A stretch of DNA of 64,000 bases, from the NCBI GenBank assembly GCA_040751755.1, contig JBFMHC010000010.1, positions 1 through 64,000 on the forward strand. Direction: 5' to 3'. Both the position numbers and the translations under genes were made by a program. Under the pieces are notes generated by a model, which made no database searches, had not been told where the DNA came from, and worked only from the letters and a program-made list of their open reading frames with translations. Positions 8,288 through 16,502 of the stretch are shown in pieces. Source of the DNA: PFJX01 sp040751755. GTDB taxonomy: Bacteria > Pseudomonadota > Gammaproteobacteria > Burkholderiales > Thiobacillaceae. The first letter of the stretch is position 1; the number at the start of each line of letters is the position of its first letter.

Positions 8288-9021
8288 GCTTGTGTCCTCC
8301 AGCAGCGGTCTTGCCACGCGCACATCCGGCATTCAAAGTGGGTCGAGTCATGGAAGGCGCGCGGCAGGAGCTCTCCCGCCTCGGTCGCCGTGATGACCTT
8401 GACCGCCCGATCCGACATGCGTTGGGCCAGTGCTGCGTCAAAGGGCACGAGCTCGGTGTAGATCTCCATCGTGTCGGCGTTGAGTGCCGTGAAGATCGCC
8501 GGGTGCTCGTGCAGTTCGAGATAGGCTTGGTAGATCGCCACTTGCGCGGCGTAGACGGGCTTGGAGAGAGTCAGGCCCTTCTTGTCCAGATCGCTCCAGG
8601 ACTTGTTGCCGAGACACTTACATTCCCAGAGCGCGGGATAGGCGAATCCCTCGGGGCCGCCGACGATGACGCCGTCGATGTGGCCCTGCAGGCGGCCATC
8701 GGCCACCGAGAAACCGAACTGCTCGCCGTCGGCCTTGCGGGTGCGCAGGTCAAAGCCCGCGTCCCGGAGCCACGCGACCATGCAGTCCTCCATGACGTGA
8801 CCGCGTTCGAAGATCCGCAGCATTCGGCCCGGGGTGTCACGCCCGTGGTCGATGGGTGCCTTGGCGTACTCGAACTGCAGCGCTCGCTCACAGGCCACTC
8901 CGAGGCGCGAGGCCCCGAGGTACTGGCGCTCGGACTGGCGGGCGCGAGCCTGCTGCAGGCCCGTGTCCACCAGGGTGGTGACCTGACCCGAGATGCTCGA
9001 TGAGGAGTTGAAGTCGATCAT
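8284..9021 (-). CDS. PD-(D/E)XK nuclease with four conserved cysteines (Cas4/RecB-like)
   Basis: 245 residues from the ATG at 9021. The catalytic core reads GHIDGVIVGG followed by ALWECKCLG, the D...ExK of the PD-(D/E)XK superfamily. One cysteine lies N-terminally (LGVACERALQFEY) and three lie at the C-terminus (FECRMCAWQDRCW). This spacing is that of the iron-sulfur nucleases Cas4 and AddB. It probably processes DNA ends for recombination. The gene is flanked by overlapping genes on both sides. It is not part of a CRISPR locus: no repeats or other cas genes are present. Confidence 0.75.
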   Translation of the reverse strand: MIDFNSSSSISGQVTTLVDTGLQQARARQSERQYLGASRLGVACERALQFEYAKAPIDHGRDTPGRMLRIFERGHVMEDCMVAWLRDAGFDLRTRKADGEQFGFSVADGRLQGHIDGVIVGGPEGFAYPALWECKCLGNKSWSDLDKKGLTLSKPVYAAQVAIYQAYLELHEHPAIFTALNADTMEIYTELVPFDAALAQRMSDRAVKVITATEAGELLPRAFHDSTHFECRMCAWQDRCWRTQA

Positions 9022-9506
9022 GGCTTCTTCCCCTTCGGCTCTTCCCAGGGCAGGTCGTCCTCCAGATCCGCGAACGGGTTGGCCAGAGGGTCGGGCGCAG
9101 GCGTCATGCCGCGTACCGGTGGGTACTTGCTCGCCTCGTGGTGCGCGACCATTGCCTCGGTGTAGCAAGTGACGATGGCGTCGATCACTTGCAGCGCCTC
9201 GGCTTCGGAGTAGTCGCCCAGCGGCTTGGTGAAGCCAATCTCGCCCGCAGCCTCGCCGAAGGCCCTGAGGCACTTCTTCATCGCGGCCAGTTCGACATCA
9301 GATGGATCGATCATGGCGACCTCCGTACTGTCGACGCGACCTTCCTTGACCCGCAGCCAGTTGCCGTACAGCGCATGAAACGCGTTTTGGCAGCGTTGTG
9401 AGCAGAACACCCAGTCGATGGGATAGCGCCGGGGATGGCCGACACCGTGACGGTTGTCGGTGTGGCCGAATCCCCGGGCCTGTCGTTTGCAGACCCAGCA
9501 TTTCAT
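9018..9506 (-). CDS. DUF6511-like phage protein with zinc-finger-like N-terminus
   Basis: 162 residues. The N-terminus has CWVCKRQARGFGH and WVFCSQRCQNAFH, two cysteine pairs with histidines that could bind zinc. The middle is helical and the end is acidic and proline-rich. It resembles the DUF6511 proteins found in phage replication clusters; the function is unknown. It overlaps the nuclease gene by four bases (ATGA), implying coupled translation. Confidence 0.55.
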   Translation of the reverse strand: MKCWVCKRQARGFGHTDNRHGVGHPRRYPIDWVFCSQRCQNAFHALYGNWLRVKEGRVDSTEVAMIDPSDVELAAMKKCLRAFGEAAGEIGFTKPLGDYSEAEALQVIDAIVTCYTEAMVAHHEASKYPPVRGMTPAPDPLANPFADLEDDLPWEEPKGKKP

Positions 9507-9515
9507 CGGCCTCCC

Positions 9516-10145
9516 TCACTGTGCCCACGACGGCTTGCCGGTCACCGGTGCGCGTTGTGGAGCCGGTGCCTGATACGCAGGCGCAGCCGCCTGCGCTGGA
9601 GCGCCGGAATGTCCACTGCCCGGAGCCTTGGGCGGCACGCCCATCAGTTTTGCGTAGTCGGGGTGATCAGGCTCGACCGCGATCTTGACCACGTTCCGGT
9701 CTTGGCCCTTGCCATCCTTCTCAATGTCCACGCGCGCCAGAAACTCCAGGCCATCCAGTTCATGAAAACCCTGGATGCGGCGCGCGGCGGCGGCCTGCGG
9801 GCTGTTGTCCTGAGGATGGACGTTGCGGGCGCTGTTGAGCGCGGCGCGGATAAAGCTGCGCCCCATCTGACCCCAGGTCGGCCCCTTCTTGGAGTGCAGG
9901 CCGATGTTGCTCCACATCTTGCGCTTGGCATGGTCGCCCGCCGTGACGACAAACTCGGCGGCGAGGTAGACAGAGCCGGTTTCGAAGGACTCGGTGGCGT
10001 AGCCGCCGCCCCAGCCTTGTCCCGGATCGTCATAGCCACCGGGCTTGATGGTCATGCGCACTGGCACGACAGCGCCCTTGGGGATCAGGTCAAAGCCCGA
10101 CTGTTGGGGATCGGCATCTTGGAAATCAAAATAGTTGGACGACAT
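9516..10145 (-). CDS. phage protein of unknown function, possibly single-strand DNA binding
   Basis: 209 residues from the ATG at 10145. Residues ~15-150 are beta-rich (VPVRMTIKPGGYDD, then VYLAAEFVVTAGDHAKRKMWSNIGLHS). The tail is a low-complexity Pro/Ala/Gln segment ending PSWAQ. A beta-rich core with a flexible tail, next to a RecA-like ATPase and a nuclease, is what a phage single-strand-binding protein would look like. I do not recognise a family, so this is inference from context. Confidence 0.5.
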   Translation of the reverse strand: MSSNYFDFQDADPQQSGFDLIPKGAVVPVRMTIKPGGYDDPGQGWGGGYATESFETGSVYLAAEFVVTAGDHAKRKMWSNIGLHSKKGPTWGQMGRSFIRAALNSARNVHPQDNSPQAAAARRIQGFHELDGLEFLARVDIEKDGKGQDRNVVKIAVEPDHPDYAKLMGVPPKAPGSGHSGAPAQAAAPAYQAPAPQRAPVTGKPSWAQ

Positions 10146-10150
10146 GGCGA

Positions 10151-11011
10151 TTACTCCTTGGATTCGGTGGTGTTTTCTGCGGTGGGGGTGCCGGTGCAGC
10201 CGGGCATGGGCAATGGCGACTGGCCTGCGCACTTGGCGATCAGTGCGCCGAGATGCGGCGGCTCCAGCAGGTCGAGACGACCGCTGCGGTCTTTGGCCGG
10301 GAAGCCGTAGGGATTGACGGTGTGGGTGACGAAGGCGCGGTAAGCACTGCCGTCGTCGACCTTGATCTCGGCCAGTGTCACGACCTCATCGACAATGCCG
10401 GGCAGCTCCAGACTGGTCTTGCTGCCTTCGATCTGTGGCACGAACACCTTGCGGTTGTAGTCATCGAGGCGCTCGTCGAGGATGGCGACGAACACCACGT
10501 TCTTGCCCCGTGCGTGCTGCAAGTGGGTCAGTGCGCCGATCATTTCCTGGCCGAGCAGGCCATAGGCCGCGCGCAGATCCGGTTTGCCGGAGCGGTCACT
10601 GGTGGCACCGGGTTGCGTCTTGCACCATGCGAAGCACTGCCGGGACAACTGCGTGATCGAGTCGAGAAAGAAGGTCTGGTAGCGGTCGAGCTGCGTCGGG
10701 CTGCCAAATTTCTCGATGACGTGGTCGTAATGCGCCTGCGAGAACGCGCTCTCCGGCGGCAGTGACTTGTCCGGGCCTGCGAGGAACACGAAAAAGTCGC
10801 GGCTTTCCGGCCACGATGCCGGGCGGATGGTGTCGCCCGGCCAATCGGCCACGGCGAGATCGCCCGCCTCAATATCGAGGAACAAGGTGGTGGCAGGGTC
10901 GAGGTCTTTGAGCCGGGTGGTCTTGCCGATGCCAGACTTGCCCAGCATCAGCAACTTCACACCCTTGCGTTCGGCCAAGCGCTGCTGCGCGGTAATGATC
11001 GGGAGGGACAT
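10151..11011 (-). CDS. RecA/Sak4-like P-loop ATPase
   Basis: 286 residues from the ATG at 11011. Walker A is GKSGIGKTT (residues ~25-33), followed by FLDIEAGD, and a Walker B-like stretch is TFFLDSITQLSRQ. This pattern matches the phage AAA_24/Sak4 group, which are short RecA-like ATPases that support single-strand annealing and recombination. The adjacent possible ssDNA-binding protein and nuclease fit that role. Its start touches the stop of the antirepressor gene, so the genes are translationally linked. Confidence 0.65.
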   Translation of the reverse strand: MSLPIITAQQRLAERKGVKLLMLGKSGIGKTTRLKDLDPATTLFLDIEAGDLAVADWPGDTIRPASWPESRDFFVFLAGPDKSLPPESAFSQAHYDHVIEKFGSPTQLDRYQTFFLDSITQLSRQCFAWCKTQPGATSDRSGKPDLRAAYGLLGQEMIGALTHLQHARGKNVVFVAILDERLDDYNRKVFVPQIEGSKTSLELPGIVDEVVTLAEIKVDDGSAYRAFVTHTVNPYGFPAKDRSGRLDLLEPPHLGALIAKCAGQSPLPMPGCTGTPTAENTTESKE

Positions 11012-11769
11012 CACGCCACCTCCTTCAGTTGCTCCGCGACCGCCGGATTCCAGAGGATTTGGTAGCCGCTGTGACCGTTGCGGGAGTACGGCATGGCTTC
11101 GGCCCATGCTTCACCGGCCTCGGTCAGTTCCCACTCGTCCCGGTCGTTGCGGAACTGAAGGCCGCCGGATGCCAGCAACTGGTTCGTGGCTTTGGCTGAG
11201 CGACTCAGCAATTTGCCGAGCTGTGTGGCGTTGAGCGAGCAGATCGGCTCGTTGGCGGCAGGCAAAGCGCGGCGCAGCACTTCCGTGGTCAGGCCGGTGT
11301 TTTCCTGAATGCAGGTCAACGTGGCAGCCATTGCAATGCCGGTCTTGACACCCGGTACCTTGGCGACCGCTTCGCCGATCAGCAGGATGGCGGTGACGCG
11401 ATCTTGGGTCGGCGCGGGCAAGGCAGCCATCGTGGTGGCGGCGGAATACGCGCCTGTCTTGCGGATTGCAGGCAGCACTTCACCGGTGATCCAGCGCTTG
11501 AAGCGCTTGGCGGCATCCTTGGTGCTACCGAGGATCAGGGCGTAAAGCCCCGACTCGTTGACGTGGTTTTGACGTTGACGGCCACCTGCCGTAAGGGTCT
11601 CCAATTTCTGGAGATCCTCGGCATCGACGTGGGACTTGATCGCCTGAGACGGATTGCCCATCTCCAGGGCGTCGCAGACATCGGTGGCGTTGAACCACGG
11701 CAGACCGAGTTCATCGACCTGGACGCGCACGGCGTGCGCTTCGAACTGGAAGGGAATGATCGCGCTCAT
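11011..11769 (-). CDS. BRO-N-domain antirepressor-like protein
   Basis: 252 residues from the ATG at 11769. The N-terminal ~110 residues match the BRO-N/antirepressor domain (PWFNATDVCDALEMGNPSQAI, then KRFKRWITGEVLPAIRKTGAY). The C-terminal part is a different helical domain ending with a winged-helix-like stretch (GLQFRNDRDEWELTEAGEAW). Phage antirepressors bind DNA or repressors to trigger lytic genes. An upstream in-frame ATG adds five residues but overlaps the next gene. Confidence 0.75.
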   Translation of the reverse strand: MSAIIPFQFEAHAVRVQVDELGLPWFNATDVCDALEMGNPSQAIKSHVDAEDLQKLETLTAGGRQRQNHVNESGLYALILGSTKDAAKRFKRWITGEVLPAIRKTGAYSAATTMAALPAPTQDRVTAILLIGEAVAKVPGVKTGIAMAATLTCIQENTGLTTEVLRRALPAANEPICSLNATQLGKLLSRSAKATNQLLASGGLQFRNDRDEWELTEAGEAWAEAMPYSRNGHSGYQILWNPAVAEQLKEVA

Positions 11770-11771
11770 GA

Positions 11772-12059
11772 TCAGCCCTCCCACGACACGTCGGCGATAC
11801 GGTCGACTCCACGCGCGGCACGTTTGCGCATCTCGGTGTGGAGTTCTTCCAGCGCGGTGCGGCGGCGGCCGAGCGCCAGCGATTCCGCGTTGGCTGTCTG
11901 GATGGCAAAAGCCAGCTCGTCCACAGTGGCGACATCAAGCGGGACAACGACGTCCTGACCGTCCGCGCGGCGATACCGGATTTCGTCAGGGAGGTGTTCG
12001 CCGTAGATGGACGGCAGCTGTTGACGCAGCGAGGCGATGAGATTGGTGCTCATGGTCAT
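11772..12059 (-). CDS. small phage protein of unknown function
   Basis: 95 residues, or 93 from a second ATG at 12053. Residues ~25-50 look like a small beta-sheet (DEIRYRRADGQDVVVPLDVATV) and the rest is helical and basic (LEELHTEMRKRAARG). It has no motif I recognise. It sits tightly between the antirepressor gene and the next small gene, with the start touching the upstream stop, so it is clearly within the operon. Confidence 0.5.
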   Translation of the reverse strand: MTMSTNLIASLRQQLPSIYGEHLPDEIRYRRADGQDVVVPLDVATVDELAFAIQTANAESLALGRRRTALEELHTEMRKRAARGVDRIADVSWEG

Positions 12060-12535
12060 TACTCCGAATCGATGGAAAGGGTGAAAGACGGCTTGCCGGA
12101 ATCCACGGTGCGAGCGGCGGCGAACTGCTGTTGCAAAGCAGGCGGCCAGTTCGTGAAGCGGGATTCGGAGACGGACAACTTGATGTCGAGGTAACCCTCG
12201 ACCTTCTCGCCTGAGGCGACGATGCGTTCAGCGATCTCAGCCAGTTGCTTCTGATCCCAGCTGACCTTCTTGGGCAGCTCGAACTTCAGGTGCAGCGGGC
12301 CATCGCTGATGTGTGCTGTGCCGAAGTCACGGCCGGATTCGCGCAGCGCGGTGCGTGCCTGCTCGCCGTAGCACTGATCCAGTGCCGCATCGAACTTGGT
12401 GCGCGCCTTCTTCAGCCAGTCGATGGCTGCATCGAGGTTCTTGTCGATCTCGTGTTTCTGCGCGGGCGGCAATGCGGCCAGTTGGCTGACCGACATCTCG
12501 GCGATGTCGGCAGGGAAGATGGTGATGTCATTCAT
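12059..12535 (-). CDS. phage protein of unknown function, helical
   Basis: 158 residues from the ATG at 12535, preceded at short distance by GGAGAG. Most of the N-terminal half is predicted coiled or helical (HEIDKNLDAAIDWLKKARTKFDAAL). The C-terminal half has a beta segment (LHLKFELPKKVSWDQKQLAEIAERI). It lies first after the small HTH gene in the minus-strand operon. I recognise no family; a role in element DNA metabolism is only suggested by position. Confidence 0.5.
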   Translation of the reverse strand: MNDITIFPADIAEMSVSQLAALPPAQKHEIDKNLDAAIDWLKKARTKFDAALDQCYGEQARTALRESGRDFGTAHISDGPLHLKFELPKKVSWDQKQLAEIAERIVASGEKVEGYLDIKLSVSESRFTNWPPALQQQFAAARTVDSGKPSFTLSIDSE

Positions 12536-12546
12536 CGCATCTCTCC

Positions 12547-12810
12547 TCAAACCGCCGCGCGTTCGGATGTCGAGTCGTGCAGCGCTTCGCGCTCAAACTC
12601 GAGGATCGCGTCGACCGGGTAGCCGACACGCTTGGACAGCTTCAGGTAGCGTGGACCGCGACCCTCACTGCGCCAGCGCTGCAAAGTCTTGGGGCTAACG
12701 CCCCAGCGTTGCGCGAGCTCGTTTTCGTTGAGCACGCGGCGATCACCGGGTGACATGGTGTTGATCGCCTGCTGTGGCGACCGGGGGATACCGCTGGTTG
12801 GTGTCTGCAT
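12547..12810 (-). CDS. AlpA-like helix-turn-helix protein
   Basis: 87 residues from the ATG at 12810, which has AGGAG six bases upstream. The HTH is NENELAQRWGVSPKTLQRWRSEG, followed by the wing PRYLKLSKRVGYPVDAILEFER. This is the AlpA/MerR-like small regulator type used by phages and integrative elements to control excision or early genes. It is the first gene of the replication operon, with a 174-base gap upstream, so it may regulate that operon. Confidence 0.7.
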   Translation of the reverse strand: MQTPTSGIPRSPQQAINTMSPGDRRVLNENELAQRWGVSPKTLQRWRSEGRGPRYLKLSKRVGYPVDAILEFEREALHDSTSERAAV

Positions 12811-12984
12811 GGAATGCTCCTGTGACGTTGTTGAGTAACAGGTGTCATTCCAAACTTCGGGTGGCGAACCTTTAAGGGACGCAATGGCGAACCACGACGG
12901 AACTCCAGGTTCGCCAATGGCCCAGTGCAGAAAAGCAAACGGCGAGCACATGGCTCGCCGTCATCGGATGTGTCTGGAAGCAGA

Positions 12985-13449
12985 TCAGGCGTCGGAGAAA
13001 CCGAGCAATCGACGCTGCGCAGGCCAATCGCGCGGCAGTTGCTCTTGGCGGCCACGCAAGGTGTGCAGATTCAGGTGGCGTGGCTGACGTCCTTCGAATA
13101 TCGCCTCCACGATATCGGGGGCCAACATGGTCATGCGCAGGACCTCGGCAGCCCAGCCCGGTTCCACTTTGAAGGCGTGCGCCAAGTCCGTTGTCGTGGA
13201 GTAGGTGCCATCGTCGATCAAGCGCTTCCAGTAGAAGGCCTTGCCCAGCGTTTTGATCATCGGCACATCGAAGCCACCGATTCGGTCCGCGATCTCGGGG
13301 GCTGGCGGTATCAGCAGCTTCCGGTTCTGGCGGCGCTTGATCGTCAGGGGCACCAAGGTAACCCGCTGCCCCTCGCTGACATAACTGCGCGCCTCGGCTC
13401 CAATCTCGATGCGGACGGCGCGCTGGCGCTGGTGGGTCGTGGCATTCAT
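12985..13449 (-). CDS. recombinase-associated HTH protein of unknown function
   Basis: 154 residues from the ATG at 13449, overlapping the recombinase stop codon by four bases (ATGA). The middle has an HTH-like segment (STTTDLAHAFKVEPGWAAEVL) and then ILAPDIVEAI-type helices, as in ParB-like or sigma-like DNA binders. Proteins like this regularly follow serine recombinases with DUF2924 in integrative elements, so a recombination accessory or regulatory role is likely. The function is not established. Confidence 0.6.
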   Translation of the reverse strand: MNATTHQRQRAVRIEIGAEARSYVSEGQRVTLVPLTIKRRQNRKLLIPPAPEIADRIGGFDVPMIKTLGKAFYWKRLIDDGTYSTTTDLAHAFKVEPGWAAEVLRMTMLAPDIVEAIFEGRQPRHLNLHTLRGRQEQLPRDWPAQRRLLGFSDA

Positions 13450-14858
13450 GCCAAAGCCTCCTCGACACGCTCTTGGGACTCTTCGATCAAGGGATGCGTG
13501 CTGATGTCCGCACCGAATCCGATCCAACCGTCCTCTCGCCAAACGATATCCAGGCCGTGCCCGTGTAGTTGCACGCGTTCGATCAACAGCCGTGTAATCC
13601 GTTGCTGCTCGGCAGGGAACAGTTGCGACCACACGTCACCGATGCGCTGCATGGCGACCACCACCTGTGCCTCGTCCAGCGTCGCCCCCGCCGGATGCTG
13701 CTGGCAGGATCTCCACACTGCGATCAGCATTTGCGGCGATGAGAGCGCAGCATGGATTTGCGCCAACACTGCATCTTCGATCTCGGCGGCTGGCAGGTGG
13801 CCCACGTCCGGCGTATGCGGAGCCAGGCTGGCACCGGCGTTGCGCCGCTTGTGCAGGTAAGGCACGTAGTAGCGGTACTGCCGACCATTTTTCTTTTTGA
13901 CGAAGGAGTGCAACATGCGTTGGCCATCCGGTGCAAACAGAAGTCCCGCCAGCAGTGCCGGATGCTTGGCTCGGTGTTCGCGCGGAGCCTGCTTTCGCCT
14001 CTCAATGAAGGCGTGTGCCGAGTCCCACAATTCTTGAGAAATGATGGGGTCGTGCTGGCCCGAGTACCACGTCTCGTGATTGCAGATTTCACCGAGGTAA
14101 ATGCGGTTACGCAGCAAGGTAAAGAGGTACTGCTGATCGATGCTGCGTCCCAATCGCTCCCGACCGGACTGGGTGACCCATGCCTTGGTGGTATGCCCTT
14201 CGATTTCCAATTCGCGGACGAGTCGCGCAGCCGAGCCGTGCTCGGCATAGCGGCGGAAGATGTCACGCACCAGCGCGGCTTCACGTTCATTGATGACGAG
14301 CTTGCGTTCGACCACGTCGTATCCAAGAGGCGGGACTCCGCCCATCCACATGCCCTTGGCCTTGCTGGCGGCGATCTTGTCGCGGATGCGTTCGCCGGTG
14401 ACCTCGCGTTCGAACTGCGCGAATGACAAAAGGATGTTGAGCGTCAATCGCCCCATCGATGTGGTGGTGTTGAACTGCTGCGTGACCGCGACAAAGGAGA
14501 CGCCGTTGCGGTCGAAAACCTCGACCAGCTTTGCGAAGTCCGGCAGGCTGCGCGTGAGGCGGTCGATTTTGTAGACGACCACGGTATCGATCTTCCCCGC
14601 CTCGATGTCGATCATCAGGCGGCGCAACCCGGGCCGTTCCATGTTGCCGCCCGAGTAGCCGCCGTCGTCGTATCCGTCGTCGACGGCTATCCAGCCTTCA
14701 TGCCGTTGGCTGGCAATGAAGGCCAAGCCTGCATCACGCTGTGCCTCGAGGCTGTTGTATTCCTGATCGAGGCCTTCGTCAGTGGACTTGCGGGTGTAGA
14801 CGGCGCAGCGCTTCTTTGGCGTGACTGCGGGAATCTGGTTTCGCCGCACTGAGCTCAT
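13446..14858 (-). CDS. serine site-specific recombinase (integrase/invertase)
   Basis: 470 residues. The resolvase domain (residues ~15-165) has the nucleophile serine in YTRKSTDEG, then YKIDRLTRS and the helix E region LLSFAQFEREVTGERIRDKI. A recombinase domain follows (MGGVPPLGYDV, GRERLGRSIDQQYLFTLLRN). The usual zinc ribbon is degenerate: the place where CxxC should follow LLAGLL reads FAPDGQRM, with no cysteine pair. This enzyme is the likely integrase of the element. It forms a tight cluster with DUF2924 and the downstream HTH gene. Confidence 0.85.
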   Translation of the reverse strand: MSSVRRNQIPAVTPKKRCAVYTRKSTDEGLDQEYNSLEAQRDAGLAFIASQRHEGWIAVDDGYDDGGYSGGNMERPGLRRLMIDIEAGKIDTVVVYKIDRLTRSLPDFAKLVEVFDRNGVSFVAVTQQFNTTTSMGRLTLNILLSFAQFEREVTGERIRDKIAASKAKGMWMGGVPPLGYDVVERKLVINEREAALVRDIFRRYAEHGSAARLVRELEIEGHTTKAWVTQSGRERLGRSIDQQYLFTLLRNRIYLGEICNHETWYSGQHDPIISQELWDSAHAFIERRKQAPREHRAKHPALLAGLLFAPDGQRMLHSFVKKKNGRQYRYYVPYLHKRRNAGASLAPHTPDVGHLPAAEIEDAVLAQIHAALSSPQMLIAVWRSCQQHPAGATLDEAQVVVAMQRIGDVWSQLFPAEQQRITRLLIERVQLHGHGLDIVWREDGWIGFGADISTHPLIEESQERVEEALA

Positions 14859-15328
14859 ACCGCCTCCTTCTTCGAAGCTGGTGCCTTCAAGCCAAAGAAC
14901 ACCGGACCTGACCAGTGACTGCCCGTGATGCGTTTGGCTACAGCGGACAGGCTCTTGAAGCGTTGCCCCTGGTACTCGAAATCATTCGATCCACGCACCA
15001 GCACACGATGCTCAATGTCGTCGTAGACGCGTGTCAGGACGGTACCGGGCAGCAGGCGCTGACTATCGCCGCGCAGTTGCTTGGGCAAGATGCCGGTTTC
15101 GCCAACCTCCTCGAGCTTCTTGCGCAGTGATGGTTTCAAACCGCCAAACGCGCGCTCTTGCATCCGGTAGGCCAGGCGACTTTCCAACCAGACCCGATGG
15201 TGGTGATTCGGCCGTTCATCGAAATGGTCGTCCCAGAGAGCCCAAAGATCATCCATTGAAAGATGGGGAATAGCCGCGACGCGGGCGGCGACTGAGGCGG
15301 GCGTTGGTGAGGTTGCGTGTGCTGTCAT
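14855..15328 (-). CDS. DUF2924 protein
   Basis: 157 residues from the ATG at 15328. The conserved core is LWALWDDHFDERPNHHHRVWLESRLAYR and the end is FKSLSAVAKRITGSHWSGPVFFGL. DUF2924 proteins occur almost only beside serine recombinases in phages and integrative elements; the function is unknown, possibly a DNA-binding partner of the recombinase. The stop overlaps the recombinase start, indicating coupled synthesis. Confidence 0.8.
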   Translation of the reverse strand: MTAHATSPTPASVAARVAAIPHLSMDDLWALWDDHFDERPNHHHRVWLESRLAYRMQERAFGGLKPSLRKKLEEVGETGILPKQLRGDSQRLLPGTVLTRVYDDIEHRVLVRGSNDFEYQGQRFKSLSAVAKRITGSHWSGPVFFGLKAPASKKEAV

Positions 15329-15540
15329 GGGCGAACTCCGTTGTTGTGATCGGGGTTCGCATTCACGCGCTGTTGGCCGGGGAAGCCAAGGCAAACGTGC
15401 TCGCTGTTTTTGGAGATGTCGCGCGATTGGCGGACACGAAGGCGCAGCAGCGCGGCAGCCAAGAGATCAGCGATTTCTTGATGCCCGTGCCGTGGCCGGT
15501 CAGGTGATGTGCAAATGGAGATAGGTTCGATTTCTGTCAT
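15325..15540 (-). CDS. small recombinase-cluster protein of unknown function
   Basis: 71 residues beginning MTEIEPISICTS. The middle carries an amphipathic helix (EIADLLAAALLRLRVRQSRDI). Short proteins with this start and helix commonly precede DUF2924 in similar elements, which supports it as a real gene. It overlaps the DUF2924 start by four bases. No function is known. Confidence 0.6.
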   Translation of the reverse strand: MTEIEPISICTSPDRPRHGHQEIADLLAAALLRLRVRQSRDISKNSEHVCLGFPGQQRVNANPDHNNGVRP

Positions 15541-15629
15541 GGCAAGCGTTCCGATGGAAAACGCTGCTCATGCTAAAAACCAAGGGCACTTCGCGTAACG
15601 TGAATTAGCGTGAGTGCGCGGGTTTGGCG

Positions 15630-16502
15630 CTATGTCTCTTTGGGCCTATACCAAGCCGCGCGCTGGCCATTCACTTCCCGATACCGAAGCTCGAAAAGGC
15701 GGGATTCGTGCACGACCTGCCGCCAACTGCTGCACCCATACTTGGCCGGCAGTTGATCGGGATACCTTTCTGCAATCCATCGTCCAGCAGTAGCGACCGG
15801 CGTCCACTCGTCGACAGCCAACTGATCTGCCGCTTCACGCAATGCGCGAACAATTCCGGCTGCGGGCCAATCCACCGAGCCATCCGGCGCTATGCCGTTG
15901 ATCACCAGATCGCGGAAGGCATCGGACTGGGCAAACTCCGCCGCCAGACGACGGGCCTGATCCATGTGCTCCGCCCAGCCTCGCAGTTGCTCAAAGTGTT
16001 GATCGACGCGACTGTAGGCCGCCGCCAAGGACTCTTGCGCACCACGGCATCCATCCTGACTCCAAAGGTCGTGCTGGTCGATAAAGTGGTGCACCAGGTT
16101 GTTCCGCAGCAGAACCAGTTCCTTCAGATCGTTTTGCGTCGTATCGAAATCCTCGGCAGACATCCGCAAGCTCATCTTCATCTTGAACGAGATGATGTTG
16201 TCGGGCGTATCTGGTTCGGCGACCTCGTCTTGCTCGCCGCTGGTGACATACGTTCCGAGCAGCGTGCCAACCAACGTACCCAGAGTCTTGTTTGCGGCAT
16301 CCGCAATGCGCTCCGCTTGGTTCGATTCGAGGGGTGATCCTGACGCAGAGATTTCGTGGTGTGCCACGATGGCCTTCATCAGTTGTTCGTACTGCTGCAG
16401 ACGCAAGAGACAACGGCCCAGCATTCGCTGCACCTCGCGTTGCAAGGTCTGCAGTTCTTCATCTATGGGTTGGATCGGCAAGCCTGTCATCGAGGGACTC
16501 AC
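15630..16502 (-). CDS. OST-HTH/LOTUS-domain protein
   Basis: 290 residues from a GTG at 16502 that overlaps the peptidase stop; an internal ATG four codons on is an alternative. Residues 1-170 are helical, including a long stretch around a conserved SGSPLESNQAERIADAANKTLG. Residues ~215-290 form a winged helix of the OST-HTH/LOTUS type (DEWTPVATAGRWIAERYPDQ, then WRQVVHESRLFELRYREV). LOTUS domains bind RNA or helicases in other systems. Being the last gene of the repressor-peptidase operon, it may be an effector or RNA-level regulator. Confidence 0.65.
   Translation of the reverse strand: MSPSMTGLPIQPIDEELQTLQREVQRMLGRCLLRLQQYEQLMKAIVAHHEISASGSPLESNQAERIADAANKTLGTLVGTLLGTYVTSGEQDEVAEPDTPDNIISFKMKMSLRMSAEDFDTTQNDLKELVLLRNNLVHHFIDQHDLWSQDGCRGAQESLAAAYSRVDQHFEQLRGWAEHMDQARRLAAEFAQSDAFRDLVINGIAPDGSVDWPAAGIVRALREAADQLAVDEWTPVATAGRWIAERYPDQLPAKYGCSSWRQVVHESRLFELRYREVNGQRAAWYRPKET

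Noticed and set aside
8284..9021. Cas4-like nuclease as a sign of a CRISPR system
   Set aside because: No repeat-spacer array and no other cas gene in the window; the gene sits in a phage replication operon.
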